From Elizabethkingia bruuniana (GTDB lineage: Bacteria > Bacteroidota > Bacteroidia > Flavobacteriales > Weeksellaceae): 64,000 nucleotides of DNA. The stretch lies in assembly GCF_002024805.1 (NCBI RefSeq), contig NZ_CP014337.1, positions 3,658,001 to 3,722,000 on the forward strand, written 5' to 3'. The notes beneath the pieces were generated by a model. The model saw nothing but the letters and a program-made list of their open reading frames with translations, ran no database searches and was not told where the DNA came from. This document shows, piece by piece, positions 51,755 to 60,377 of this stretch (position 1 is its first letter; the number at the start of each line of letters is the position of its first letter). Position numbers and translations under genes: made by a program.

Positions 51755-52264
51755 ATGAAAAATTTAAAAATATTATCCTTAGGTATTCTGGGAGCTGTAT
51801 TTACAGTTTCATGTGCAACTAAGGAAGTAAGTTATGCTATTACCCCTAAAAGCGGAACAGCAACAGGAGGAACAGTAACCTTTAAACAGATGGGAAAAAA
51901 TGTTGTAATGAATGTTGATGCAAAAGGATTAACACCAGGGGTACATGCTATTCATATTCATGACAAGCCAGACTGCTCAGCTCCGGACGGAACATCTACC
52001 GGCGGACACTGGAATCCTGCAGGAAGTGACCATGGCAAATGGGGTGCAGAACATTTCCATATGGGAGATATAGGTAACCTTAATGCTGATGATAAGGGTA
52101 ATGCAAAATTGACTTTTAAAACAAGTAAATGGTGTATTGGCTGCACTGATAATACTAAAAATATCCTGAATCACGGACTAATCATCCATGCAGCTGCAGA
52201 CGACTTTCATACTCAGCCTACTGGAAATGCTGGCGGACGAGTTGGATGTGTAGAAATTAAATAA
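51755..52264 (+). CDS. sodC: Cu-Zn superoxide dismutase, lipoprotein
   Basis: The 169-residue enzyme dismutates superoxide in the periplasm. It has a lipoprotein signal (MKNLKILSLGILGAVFTVSC), copper ligands in HAIHIHDKPDC, zinc/copper region HWNPAGSDHGKWGAEHFHMGDIGNL, and the C-terminal NHGLIIHAAADDFHTQPTGNAGGRVGCVEI with the active-site Arg (segment quoted as locators). The intramolecular disulfide Cys pair is present. Lipid anchoring suggests an envelope location. It is alone on its transcript, with a terminator downstream. Identification is secure. Confidence 0.96.
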   Translation: MKNLKILSLGILGAVFTVSCATKEVSYAITPKSGTATGGTVTFKQMGKNVVMNVDAKGLTPGVHAIHIHDKPDCSAPDGTSTGGHWNPAGSDHGKWGAEHFHMGDIGNLNADDKGNAKLTFKTSKWCIGCTDNTKNILNHGLIIHAAADDFHTQPTGNAGGRVGCVEIK

Positions 52265-52272
52265 TCCAGAAA

Positions 52273-52306
52273 ATAAAAATGAAGACTAAATAGTCTTCAT
52301 TTTTAT
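52273..52306 (+). terminator. sodC terminator
   Basis: ATAAAAATGAAGACTA / TAGTCTTCATTTTTAT hairpin, 9 bp past the stop. Confidence 0.88.
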
Positions 52307-52333
52307 TTATTCTGATATATAGAGGTCTTCTAC

Positions 52334-52373
52334 AAAAAAATACGCTTCCCTAAAGTCCTTTAGCGAAGCGTAT
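52334..52373 (-). terminator. Terminator of the GLPGLI gene
   Basis: ATACGCTTC / GAAGCGTAT outer stem with an inner CTAAA/TTTAG stem; AAAAAA on the plus side gives a T-run on minus. Confidence 0.75.
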
Positions 52374-52400
52374 CCATTTAGATTGATATGAAATTGAATA

Positions 52401-53312
52401 TTATTTTACTACTTCCTGGGAGCCTTTACCCATTTGTACTGTTGATTTAACTTCAATTGGATTATCAACAGAGTTATAAAGTCTGTTCATATCCCTTTCT
52501 CCTTCCTTCATCATATCTCCGATCGTTTTTTCAGATCCTGGTATCTTTTGCTTCATTACTTCTGGTGTAAGATACTGTCTCATAGATCCAAACGGATCCT
52601 TTTTATACTCATTGAAAGTCTTGTCAAATTTTTCTTTCGATAGCTCAGCTACAGTTGCATTAGGCATAAATGTCTGTTCCATATAAGTTTTCTCATTGTA
52701 ATCAGAGACCTTTTTATTTGCCTGGAGTACCCACGAATAGTCTTTGGCTTCATCTTCAATTTTTACAATGAGTCCTGGTAGTCCATAAAATTTATAAGGT
52801 CCATCCTGAAAAGGTAAATCGGTACTGAACCACGCTGTCCATTTTCTTCCTCCAAATTCTGTAGTTGCTTTCTGTGCATTATATTCTCCTATTTTTGTTT
52901 TATCCGGAAGAACTTTCCAGTTAAATTTTAGATCTTCAGAGTATGCTATTGGTGTAAACTTACCCATAGACATCAATACTTCCACATATTGGATTTTCAT
53001 AGATGGATAAGACTTATTTACTCTATATGAGATTTTTGCCTTTTTCATATTCTTACTAAAATCCGGATTGAAAGCTCCTGCTCTTTTCATTTTTTCCACA
53101 GCATCTTTCATGATGGAGTCCTGTGATACATTAGTATAGTCTTGATATATAGACTTAGATTTAGAAATATCTAAAACCATTAATTCTTTCTCTAACTTTG
53201 TAGAGTCTTTCTTCGGCTTATACGTCATTTCATAAATAAAACGGTTAGCCGTTTCCTGAGCCATAACCATTACTCCGAATGTTAATACAAAAAGGAGGGT
53301 CAGTTTTTTCAT
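52401..53312 (-). CDS. GLPGLI family protein
   Basis: About 303 residues with signal peptide (MKKLTLLFVLTFGVMVMAQ) and the family motif KFYGLPGLIVKIEDEAKDY. This family is specific to Bacteroidota, usually secreted and near outer-membrane proteins, with no known function. The start is the ATG at 53312; a much longer frame reaches 53465 but its first 50 residues look random and would bury the signal peptide. It is divergent from the tandem lipoprotein genes at 53504. Confidence 0.88.
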   Translation of the reverse strand: MKKLTLLFVLTFGVMVMAQETANRFIYEMTYKPKKDSTKLEKELMVLDISKSKSIYQDYTNVSQDSIMKDAVEKMKRAGAFNPDFSKNMKKAKISYRVNKSYPSMKIQYVEVLMSMGKFTPIAYSEDLKFNWKVLPDKTKIGEYNAQKATTEFGGRKWTAWFSTDLPFQDGPYKFYGLPGLIVKIEDEAKDYSWVLQANKKVSDYNEKTYMEQTFMPNATVAELSKEKFDKTFNEYKKDPFGSMRQYLTPEVMKQKIPGSEKTIGDMMKEGERDMNRLYNSVDNPIEVKSTVQMGKGSQEVVK

Positions 53313-53503
53313 TGTAATATTGTTTATACAATTAGTATTCATAAGTATTTTTTTGTTACAGACAAATACAATTTTTGTTATGTATTCCCCGTTATTATTA
53401 CCACTAAGGTTTAATATACAACTCAAACATTCATAACCTAAAACACTGATAATCAACAATGGCATTGGTTTTGAAATAGATTATCAGATATAAAATCAGA
53501 AAA

Positions 53504-53701
53504 ATGAAAACTATAAAATATTTAACAGCCTTTGCTCTTGCAACTATATTATTAGGATCATGTGATGCACGGTATAATAATGGTAATAACGGAATGCCTC
53601 CGGGACAGGCTAAAAAAATATATGGAGGATCAGCTAAAGATTATGCTCCAGGACAAAGGAAAAAACAACGTAACAATACCACAATAATTGTTAATCCTTA
53701 A
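53504..53701 (+). CDS. Small PPGQAKK-type lipoprotein, copy 1
   Basis: A 65-residue lipoprotein: signal MKTIKYLTAFALATILLGSC (lipobox LGSC), then DARYNNGNNG, then the shared tail MPPGQAKKIYGGSAKDYAPGQ and RKKQRNN. The next gene has the same tail (PPGQAKKMYGGSAKDYAPGQ) and the same first codons, so the two are tandem duplicates 5 bp apart. The motif PPGQAKK...APGQ recurs in the pair only; I know of no family function. A lipid-anchored, basic C-terminal patch suggests binding to an acidic or glycan partner, as a guess. Confidence 0.8.
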   Translation: MKTIKYLTAFALATILLGSCDARYNNGNNGMPPGQAKKIYGGSAKDYAPGQRKKQRNNTTIIVNP

Positions 53702-53706
53702 TAAAA

Positions 53707-53946
53707 ATGAAAACTATAAAATATATACTTGCCGGTGCATTTACAATAACGTTTCTAGTATCATGTGATACTTATTATGATGGTTATGCATACAGAAGAA
53801 ACCCGAATCGTTATGATAATTCTTACTATTATAATGGCCGGGAATATAAAAAACTGCCTCCAGGACAGGCAAAAAAAATGTATGGTGGATCTGCAAAAGA
53901 TTATGCTCCGGGGCAAAGAAAAAAATATTATCGCTATGATGATTAA
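53707..53946 (+). CDS. Small PPGQAKK-type lipoprotein, copy 2
   Basis: A 79-residue lipoprotein: signal MKTIKYILAGAFTITFLVSC (lipobox LVSC), then a Tyr-rich middle (YYDGYAYRRNPNRYDNSYYYN) absent from copy 1, then the shared tail LPPGQAKKMYGGSAKDYAPG and RKKYYRYDD. It starts 5 bp after the stop of copy 1, and the two share an identical opening DNA stretch, ATGAAAACTATAAAATAT. The Tyr-rich insertion is the main difference. No domain match. Confidence 0.82.
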   Translation: MKTIKYILAGAFTITFLVSCDTYYDGYAYRRNPNRYDNSYYYNGREYKKLPPGQAKKMYGGSAKDYAPGQRKKYYRYDD

Positions 53947-53974
53947 TTTTTCTTTATAAATCATCATTAAGCAT

Positions 53975-53982
53975 TATTTTTG
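53975..53982 (+). promoter_or_regulatory. -7 element (TATTTTTG) close to the 53987 start
   Basis: TAnnTTTG match ending 4 bp before the GTG start, so the transcript may be leaderless. Confidence 0.4.
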
Positions 53983-53999
53983 CCGCGTGAAGGCAAAAA
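53977..53999. promoter_or_regulatory. Inverted repeat across the start codon of the 53987 gene
   Basis: TTTTTGCC - GCGTGAA - GGCAAAAA, 8-bp perfect arms. The loop contains the GTG start codon and the left arm overlaps the -7 element. Confidence 0.5.
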
Positions 54000-55255
54000 T
54001 TATCAACTTTTTTAAGACCATATTCCCGGTAAACTCAACTGAATTATTTGTTTTACTATTCTTTATGGTTGTTTATGGTGTATTTGGATGGTTTATCGCG
54101 AGCCAGTTTCGTTTGGTTTATGATGATCGTATCCCTTGGGATGCTTATTTCAGTTTCGATAATTATTCAATTATAGTGTCTGGAGGAGCTTGGGAACGCC
54201 ATCCGTTTTCTAATTATTTTTTTAATGTAATTAGGGAGGCCGCTTTATGGTTTTCTGGTGGAAAAACAAATGCAACATTTCGTATTGCCTTATCAATGTT
54301 TAGTACAATAACGGTTGCATTTACAATGTTACAATGCTACAAGTACTTCAGAAATATTATTAAATTACCACTTTCAGTAAGTCTATTCTTACTTTTCTTT
54401 TTTGGTTTATTTACAACTCCTATTCTCCTTTCATTTACCCCTGAAACCTATACTTTTTCATTTTTTCTTTTAGTGTTCTTTAATTATTTCGCAGCACTAA
54501 AGCTTTCTCAGGAAAAGAAAATTGGTCTTATTCCGTTAACCTGCTTTTCTATTCTAATCGGAGGTCTTACCATTACTAATATTGTGAAGGTTTATATTCC
54601 TGTTCTTTTTGAAAAAGGTTTATTCAGAAAGTGGAAACATTTTGGCCGAACTATTTTATATGGTATTATCTCAGTCGGTGTATTTATCCTGTTATATTTA
54701 TGGAGGCTTGATTTCAGACTTCAATTAATTATTAATCAAACATCCTCTCAATACGAGCGGTTTTCCAAACCAAAAGTAACGCCTTTGTGGGATATGATGA
54801 CATCATGGTTTTGGGGTGGCAGCATGTTATTTCCGAGCTTTATCACCAGAGATTACACCAGTAGAACAGGTTTTGAATATAAAGCATTATTCATGGATGT
54901 TTATTCTTCCTGGGCATCTTATCTTTTTGTTGCTCTAATTGCCTTACTCCTTATTTGGAGCCTTATTTCCAATTATAAAAACAAACTGGTTATAATACTT
55001 GGATTATCACTTTTGTGTGATGTTATTATACATTGTGTATTAAAGTTCGGATTACATACATCCTATATTTACGGAGGCCATTTTATATTTGTTGTCCCTA
55101 TGTTATTAGGATGGCTTTTTTACAGCCAAAAAGGAAATCCAAAAACTATTTCGGCTATCTGGGTTGTTTTAATTATTTTATTCGCTTATTTAGGCTTTAA
55201 TAACATCTACAGACTAACCGAGTTCATAACTTTCGCAAATCAATATTATCGATAA
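53987..55255 (+). CDS. Polytopic membrane protein
   Basis: The 422-residue protein has about 10-11 TM helices spread over its whole length. An early extracytoplasmic segment reads DDRIPWDAYFSFDNYSI, then WERHPFSNYFFNVIREAALWF, with acidic and aromatic residues at the place used by GT-C glycosyltransferases (locators). I cannot assign a family with confidence; a GT-C-like glycosyltransferase or related polytopic enzyme is possible. The start is a GTG preceded by TATTTTTG; the next Met is at codon 27, inside the first TM. An inverted repeat covers the start. A terminator follows. Confidence 0.75.
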   Translation: MKAKIINFFKTIFPVNSTELFVLLFFMVVYGVFGWFIASQFRLVYDDRIPWDAYFSFDNYSIIVSGGAWERHPFSNYFFNVIREAALWFSGGKTNATFRIALSMFSTITVAFTMLQCYKYFRNIIKLPLSVSLFLLFFFGLFTTPILLSFTPETYTFSFFLLVFFNYFAALKLSQEKKIGLIPLTCFSILIGGLTITNIVKVYIPVLFEKGLFRKWKHFGRTILYGIISVGVFILLYLWRLDFRLQLIINQTSSQYERFSKPKVTPLWDMMTSWFWGGSMLFPSFITRDYTSRTGFEYKALFMDVYSSWASYLFVALIALLLIWSLISNYKNKLVIILGLSLLCDVIIHCVLKFGLHTSYIYGGHFIFVVPMLLGWLFYSQKGNPKTISAIWVVLIILFAYLGFNNIYRLTEFITFANQYYR

Positions 55256-55256
55256 T

Positions 55257-55290
55257 AAAAAAAGCAGCTGTAATCAGTTGCTTTTTTTAT
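55257..55290. terminator. Bidirectional terminator after 53987-55255
   Basis: AAAAAGCAGCTG - TAAT - CAGTTGCTTTTT (one G-U pair) with A- and T-runs, 2 bp past the stop; it may serve the convergent TPR gene too. Confidence 0.75.
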
Positions 55291-55315
55291 TTATCATTTT
55301 CAGAATTTCTATTCC

Positions 55316-56686
55316 TTATTTCGTTTTAGAGCGCTCTTTTTCTATTTCAGCGTCTATGTAAGGATATTTCATCTGCATATCTTTCATTAAAGTCGGATCC
55401 AGTCTTAATGCCTGATCTAAAGCTGCTCTGGCCTCTGTATCTCTTTTCAGATTAAAATAGCAATTACTTAGCTGATAGTACAGTTCTGCTCTCTGATGCC
55501 TTTTCAAGGCTGTCAAAAGTTTTTCTTCAGCCTTATCATAGTCACCTACCAACATTAATACTTCTGTATAGGCATACCAGTTATAGAATCTTCCGGGCTC
55601 TGTTTCTGCCATTTTCTTCAAGCAAATAAGAGCTTCTTCCAGTTTTCCCAAGCTGATATACAGAAATGCAAGCTTCTTTTGTATGTCCAGATTATTCTCA
55701 CTAAGTCTGGATGCTTCCAGTGCAAAATGTGCAGCTTCATTCAGATTACCCAGTTCTTCATAAATATCCGAAATGGCAATCATTGCCGGATGGAACTGAG
55801 GATCCTCGTGTAAGCTCTTTTGTAAAGCATTGAGTGCAGGGATCAACTGCTCCATTTTCTGGTAACACTGTCCTATCTTATAAAAAGAATAAGATTTGGT
55901 AAACTCGTATTCCTGTGAATCAATATATGTTTCTATCGCCTTCTCCCATTCGTTTAGAGCTTCATAACAAGCTGCTTTGTTGGTATAAACGGCCATAGAG
56001 TTAGGATTAATCGCCAACAGGTAATCAAATCCTTTAATCGCTTCCTGATAGTTCTTTTTATTGAAATGGAAAATTCCATACTCGTACCATGCGGTTTCAG
56101 AGAATGGATAATTGTCCAGATAATCATTAATAAAAGTCAGGGCTTCTTCATTCCTATTCATTTCGGTATAACAAAGCATGATGCTTTCCAGAGCATATTC
56201 ATCATTTGGCTCGAAATTTAGCGCGAGCTTATAATGTTTTAATGCAGAGAAAGGATCATCCAGATTCTTATATTCGTCCGCAATGAAGTTATGAACGAAA
56301 TCTTCGTCTTCTTCTTTTTCCAGAGCTTTTTCACACAGATCAATCGCCTTTCTCGGATTCCCCATGTTGGAATAATATTTGGCACAACAGATCATAAAGT
56401 CTAGATTATCGTCTGCTATACCCGCTAATTCCTTCATTAGAATTTTCGCATTTGCATTATCTTCTTTTTCAAGAAGAAATTCCAATCTGCGAACTTTTAT
56501 ATTAACTGAATCCGGATAAAGTTTCTGTGCATACTTAATAGCTGTTTCGGCATACTGATAGTCGCCGATTTCCAGATAATAAGAAATAATGTCCTCGTAT
56601 TCTTCAGTATCGAAAAACACCTCTTCATTATTCTCTAGCATATCCTCGAAGCGTTTTACAGCTTCATTTTCAAAAAATTCTTCCAA
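55316..56686 (-). CDS. Tetratricopeptide repeat protein
   Basis: The 456-residue soluble protein is almost wholly TPR: repeats such as ALKHYKLALNFEPNDEYALES, AIKGFDYLLAINPNSMAVYTN and EARAALDQALRLDPTL (locators) every 34 residues from about residue 40 to 440. Without signal peptide, it is cytoplasmic. The start is a TTG at 56686: flavobacterial relatives I recall begin with a similar ME-E-F stretch, while the next ATG (56641) would remove that. A TACATTTG sequence covers the TTG itself and may be a coincidence. It lies 51 bp downstream of glmM and could be co-transcribed. Confidence 0.88.
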   Translation of the reverse strand: MEEFFENEAVKRFEDMLENNEEVFFDTEEYEDIISYYLEIGDYQYAETAIKYAQKLYPDSVNIKVRRLEFLLEKEDNANAKILMKELAGIADDNLDFMICCAKYYSNMGNPRKAIDLCEKALEKEEDEDFVHNFIADEYKNLDDPFSALKHYKLALNFEPNDEYALESIMLCYTEMNRNEEALTFINDYLDNYPFSETAWYEYGIFHFNKKNYQEAIKGFDYLLAINPNSMAVYTNKAACYEALNEWEKAIETYIDSQEYEFTKSYSFYKIGQCYQKMEQLIPALNALQKSLHEDPQFHPAMIAISDIYEELGNLNEAAHFALEASRLSENNLDIQKKLAFLYISLGKLEEALICLKKMAETEPGRFYNWYAYTEVLMLVGDYDKAEEKLLTALKRHQRAELYYQLSNCYFNLKRDTEARAALDQALRLDPTLMKDMQMKYPYIDAEIEKERSKTK

Positions 56687-56737
56687 ATGTATTTTTGATT
56701 ATATCATGAATTTCGGAAAAATTTCCAAAATCACCAA

Positions 56738-58120
56738 CTAAATTAAGCTTTTTATTTTAGCAATCATATCATCAGCCAACTTGTCTGCTTCTTCCTGAGA
56801 AGATGCTTCAGTATAGATTCTGATAATAGGTTCTGTGTTTGACTTACGAAGGTGAACCCAGTTCGTTGGAAAGTCTATTTTAACACCATCTACAGTAGAT
56901 ATATCTTCTTTTTTGAATTCTTTTTTTACTTTCTCAAGAAGTTTGTCTACATCGATTTCCGGGGTTAATTCAATTTTCTTTTTCCCCATATAGTAATCCG
57001 GATATGTTGCTCTAAGTTCTGCAACTGATTTATCCTGTTGTGCTAAGTGGGTTAAGAATAATGCTACACCAACTAAAGAGTCTCTACCATAATGCAATTC
57101 AGGGAATATAATTCCACCGTTACCTTCTCCTCCGATTACAGCTCCTTTTTCTTTCATCAGATTCACAACATTCACTTCTCCTACTGCAGATGCAAAGTAT
57201 TCTGAATCCAGTGATTTAGCAACGTCTCTCAACGCTCTACTCGATGAAAGGTTAGAAATTGCTACTCCTTTTTTGTTTCTAAGGATATAATCTGCAACTG
57301 CAACCAATGTATATTCTTCACCAAAAAGCTCGCCATTCTCATCTACAAGTGCCAATCTGTCAACATCCGGATCTACAACGATTCCAAGATCAGCTTTTTC
57401 TTTTACAACAAGTTCACAGATTTCTGAAAGATGTTCTTTTAATGGTTCAGGGTTGTGGGGAAATTGTCCGTTTGGTTCGCAATACAGTTTTACTACATCA
57501 CATCCCATTCTTTCCAGTAGCTTTGGAATTGCAATTCCTCCTGTGGAGTTTACTGCATCCAGTACTATTTTATATCTTTTTTCTCTTACGATACCCGGGA
57601 TAACTTCAGGAAGCTCCAACACTTTGTCTATGTGGATTTGTATTCCTTCATTGTTTTCTGAGTAATTTCCTAAGTGATCTACGTCAATATATTCAAAAGC
57701 TTCTTTCTCTGCAATGTCCAAAACATCTGCTCCATCCTGAGCATTGATGAACTCTCCTTTTTCATTCAAAAGCTTCAGAGCATTCCATTCTTTAGGATTA
57801 TGGCTTGCTGTAAAGATAATCCCGCCGTCTGCATTAAGCTCCGGCACCATAACTTCTACTGTAGGAGTTGTACTAAGGCCTAAATCTATTACATTAATCC
57901 CTAAGGACTGTAGTGTAGAAGATGCAAGATTAGAAACAATCTTACCGGATATCCTTGCGTCTCGCCCAACAACTAAAGTAATGTCTTTTTTGTTGTTCTT
58001 CTGCTGAAGCCATGCTCCGAATGCAGACGCAAATTTCACGATATCCAGAGGAGTTAAATTATCTCCTGTTTTACCTCCTATTGTCCCTCTAATTCCAGAA
58101 ATACTCTTAATTAATGACAT
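56738..58120 (-). CDS. glmM: Phosphoglucosamine mutase
   Basis: The 460-residue enzyme converts glucosamine-6-phosphate to glucosamine-1-phosphate for UDP-GlcNAc and thus peptidoglycan and lipid A. The phospho-serine is S106 in TASHNPKEWN; the metal loop is DPDVDRLALVDENGE, the sugar loop GEGNGGIIFPELHYGRDS and the C-terminal phosphate site RKSNTEPIIRIYTEA. Length fits the alpha-phosphohexomutase family. Phosphomannomutase/phosphoglucomutase is the alternative; start motif ISGIRGTIGGKTGDNLTP favours GlmM-type proteins. A TATTTTTG element lies 23 bp upstream. Confidence 0.92.
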   Translation of the reverse strand: MSLIKSISGIRGTIGGKTGDNLTPLDIVKFASAFGAWLQQKNNKKDITLVVGRDARISGKIVSNLASSTLQSLGINVIDLGLSTTPTVEVMVPELNADGGIIFTASHNPKEWNALKLLNEKGEFINAQDGADVLDIAEKEAFEYIDVDHLGNYSENNEGIQIHIDKVLELPEVIPGIVREKRYKIVLDAVNSTGGIAIPKLLERMGCDVVKLYCEPNGQFPHNPEPLKEHLSEICELVVKEKADLGIVVDPDVDRLALVDENGELFGEEYTLVAVADYILRNKKGVAISNLSSSRALRDVAKSLDSEYFASAVGEVNVVNLMKEKGAVIGGEGNGGIIFPELHYGRDSLVGVALFLTHLAQQDKSVAELRATYPDYYMGKKKIELTPEIDVDKLLEKVKKEFKKEDISTVDGVKIDFPTNWVHLRKSNTEPIIRIYTEASSQEEADKLADDMIAKIKSLI

Positions 58121-58143
58121 AAATTTGTTTGCTAAATTTTATG

Positions 58144-58151
58144 CAAAAATA
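58144..58151 (-). promoter_or_regulatory. -7 element (TATTTTTG) for glmM
   Basis: Minus-strand TAnnTTTG match, 23 bp before the ATG at 58120. Confidence 0.45.
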
Positions 58152-58191
58152 CGGAATAAATAAGAAAAAATTATTCAACTACGGACATGAT

Positions 58192-58329
58192 TTATGAACA
58201 TCCGCAGTTTTTGTCGCAACCACCGCTTTTTTTCTTACTAAAGTTTTTTGAAAAAATTTTCCAAACCCTAAAACAGGCAAAAAGCAGAAGTGCTCCAATT
58301 ACTATATACTGAATAACAAGTGTATTCAT
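58192..58329 (-). CDS. FeoB-associated Cys-rich membrane protein
   Basis: A 45-residue protein with one TM helix (VIQYIVIGALLLFACFRVW) and a Cys-rich tail (KKKSGGCDKNCGCS), the form of small proteins downstream of feoB (FeoB-associated Cys-rich family). It probably binds iron or assists FeoB at the membrane. The start at 58329 follows the feoB stop by 5 bp. A longer frame reaching 58413 lies inside feoB and is not needed. Too short for usual gene callers. Confidence 0.85.
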   Translation of the reverse strand: MNTLVIQYIVIGALLLFACFRVWKIFSKNFSKKKSGGCDKNCGCS

Positions 58330-58334
58330 TTTAA

Positions 58335-60377
58335 TTATTTTAGTATCTGAAATACAAATAACGATGCAAAATACGCCAAACCAGACATTCCTATCAGCTG
58401 AATAAATGTCCATTTTTTGCTTCCTGTCTCTTTATAAACAATAGCAATTGTACTGATACACTGCATAGCAAATGCATAGAAAACAAGAATAGATACTCCG
58501 GTAGCCAATGTAAATAATGGAGTCCCGTCTGCTTTCTTATCAGCTTTCATTTTATCAATCAATCTTCCGTCTTCTGCTCCATCCCCAAGAGAATATAGCG
58601 TAGACATTGTCCCTACGAAAACTTCTCTGGCAGCAAATGAAGTCAGAATTCCTACACCCATTTTCCAGTCATAGCCAAGAGGACTGATAGCAGGCTCTAT
58701 GCTCTTTCCCATAAGTGCTAAATAAGAGTCATTCAGCTCTACATTAGACTTATGTGATGTTATATCAAATTTATCATGCGGTCCGAAATAGCTAAGGAAC
58801 CATATAATAATACTAACAGCAAAAATAACTTTTCCAGCTCCCGTAATGAACCCCCAGGCTTTCAGTAAAGCCATTTTGAAGTTATATCCCCATAAAGGCA
58901 TTTTATAGGTTGGCAAATCCAGGATCAGGAAACTTTTGTTTGTATTCTTAATCCCTTTTTTCAGGAAGAAAGAGAATACCAACGCTGTAACAAATCCCAG
59001 CATATACATTGCCAGCAATGCTAAAGCCCTGTAACCTATTCCTAAAATATATTCATCCGGAATTACCAATGTTATAATAATACTGTAAATCGGAAGTCTT
59101 GCAGAGCACGTCATAAAAGGTGTTACAAGGATTGTAATAAGTCTTTCTTTAGTGTTTTCAATGTTTCTGGCAGACATAATTGCCGGAATTGCACAAGCTG
59201 TACCTGAAACAAGCGGAATAATACTTTTACCATTTAGGCCAAATGGTCGCAGTAATCTGTCCATTAAAAAGATTACTCTGGCCATATAGCCACTATCTTC
59301 CATAATGTACAGGAAGTACATTAATATTCCGATCTGTGGTGCAAAAACAACTATACCACCAATTCCAGGGAGAACACCTTCTGCAATAAGACTGTTCAAA
59401 GGTCCTTCTGGTAAATAAGTTGCTGCAAGAGAGGAGAACCATGTAAATAAATCCTCAATCCATCCTTTTGGATATTCCGCAAGAAAGAATACACTCTGGA
59501 AAATAATCAAAAGAACAACCAGGAAAAGAACATATCCCCAGAATTTATGCACCATCAGACGATCTAGCTTTTCGGTAAGTAAATCCTTCAGCATTGTTCT
59601 TTTAGATCTTACTTTATCTATTATCTGATCTATATTATCATAACGACGCAACGTTTCCTGTGTCTGCAAACGTTTCGGAACAATTCCTTTTATCTCTGTA
59701 TTAGTATCATTCTGAAAAACATGATGTTGTCCGCTTACATATTTTCTGGTGGAAGAAAGCTGGAACCATGCTTTATACAAGTTCTTATCGCCTGTTTTTT
59801 GTACTACTTCTTCAATTTTGCTCTTGTGTTCAGCCGGAACCTGAAAAAGAGCTTCTTCTGCAACAGTAAATTTATTGAGATGTATACTTTCTCTTACAGC
59901 ATCTATACCACTATTTTTCTTGGCATTGGTGACATTTACAGTTACTCCTGTTTCTTCAGATAACTTCTGTACATCCAGAGAATAACCTCTTTTTTCGGCT
60001 TCATCAATCTGATTAGCTACCATTATTACCGGTATCCCCAAATCTCTGATTTGTTCAAACAACAACAAACTCCTCTTAAAATTCAGAGCATCGGCAACAT
60101 ACAACACACCGTCATAGTTGCTTCTTTCGTTAATCAGATATTCTACGCAGATAACTTCATCCTCAGAAGTAGGATAAACACTGTAGGTTCCCGGAAGGTC
60201 AATTACTTCAACCTTATTTTCTTTATAAATATATTCTCCTTTTAGGCTGGAGACTGTTACACCTGAATAGTTTCCCGTTTTTTGATTACGGTTACATAAC
60301 TGATTAAAAATGGTAGACTTACCTACGTTTGGGTTTCCAACCAATAAAATTCTGGTGGATTTTTTTTTATTTTCCAT
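58335..60377 (-). CDS. feoB: Ferrous iron transporter FeoB
   Basis: The 680-residue inner-membrane Fe(II) importer has an N-terminal G domain (G1 GNPNVGKST, G3 DLPGTYSVYPTSEDE, G4 NQIDE), a GDI-like spacer, and a membrane part of about eight helices with Gate motifs (PLVSGTACAIPAIMSARNIENTKERLITILVTPFMTCSARLP, given as locator). A conserved Cys sits in each gate. It overlaps feoA by 11 bp and precedes the Cys-rich partner by 5 bp. The set is a complete feoA-feoB-Cys-rich operon. Identification is secure. Confidence 0.97.
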   Translation of the reverse strand: MENKKKSTRILLVGNPNVGKSTIFNQLCNRNQKTGNYSGVTVSSLKGEYIYKENKVEVIDLPGTYSVYPTSEDEVICVEYLINERSNYDGVLYVADALNFKRSLLLFEQIRDLGIPVIMVANQIDEAEKRGYSLDVQKLSEETGVTVNVTNAKKNSGIDAVRESIHLNKFTVAEEALFQVPAEHKSKIEEVVQKTGDKNLYKAWFQLSSTRKYVSGQHHVFQNDTNTEIKGIVPKRLQTQETLRRYDNIDQIIDKVRSKRTMLKDLLTEKLDRLMVHKFWGYVLFLVVLLIIFQSVFFLAEYPKGWIEDLFTWFSSLAATYLPEGPLNSLIAEGVLPGIGGIVVFAPQIGILMYFLYIMEDSGYMARVIFLMDRLLRPFGLNGKSIIPLVSGTACAIPAIMSARNIENTKERLITILVTPFMTCSARLPIYSIIITLVIPDEYILGIGYRALALLAMYMLGFVTALVFSFFLKKGIKNTNKSFLILDLPTYKMPLWGYNFKMALLKAWGFITGAGKVIFAVSIIIWFLSYFGPHDKFDITSHKSNVELNDSYLALMGKSIEPAISPLGYDWKMGVGILTSFAAREVFVGTMSTLYSLGDGAEDGRLIDKMKADKKADGTPLFTLATGVSILVFYAFAMQCISTIAIVYKETGSKKWTFIQLIGMSGLAYFASLFVFQILK

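Noticed and set aside
52401-53465. Long form of the GLPGLI protein
   Set aside because: The first 51 residues are not conserved in style and precede a proper signal peptide starting at 53312.
53761-53967. Ile-rich frames opposite the tandem lipoproteins
   Set aside because: Shadows caused by the Tyr/Asp-rich codons of the real gene.
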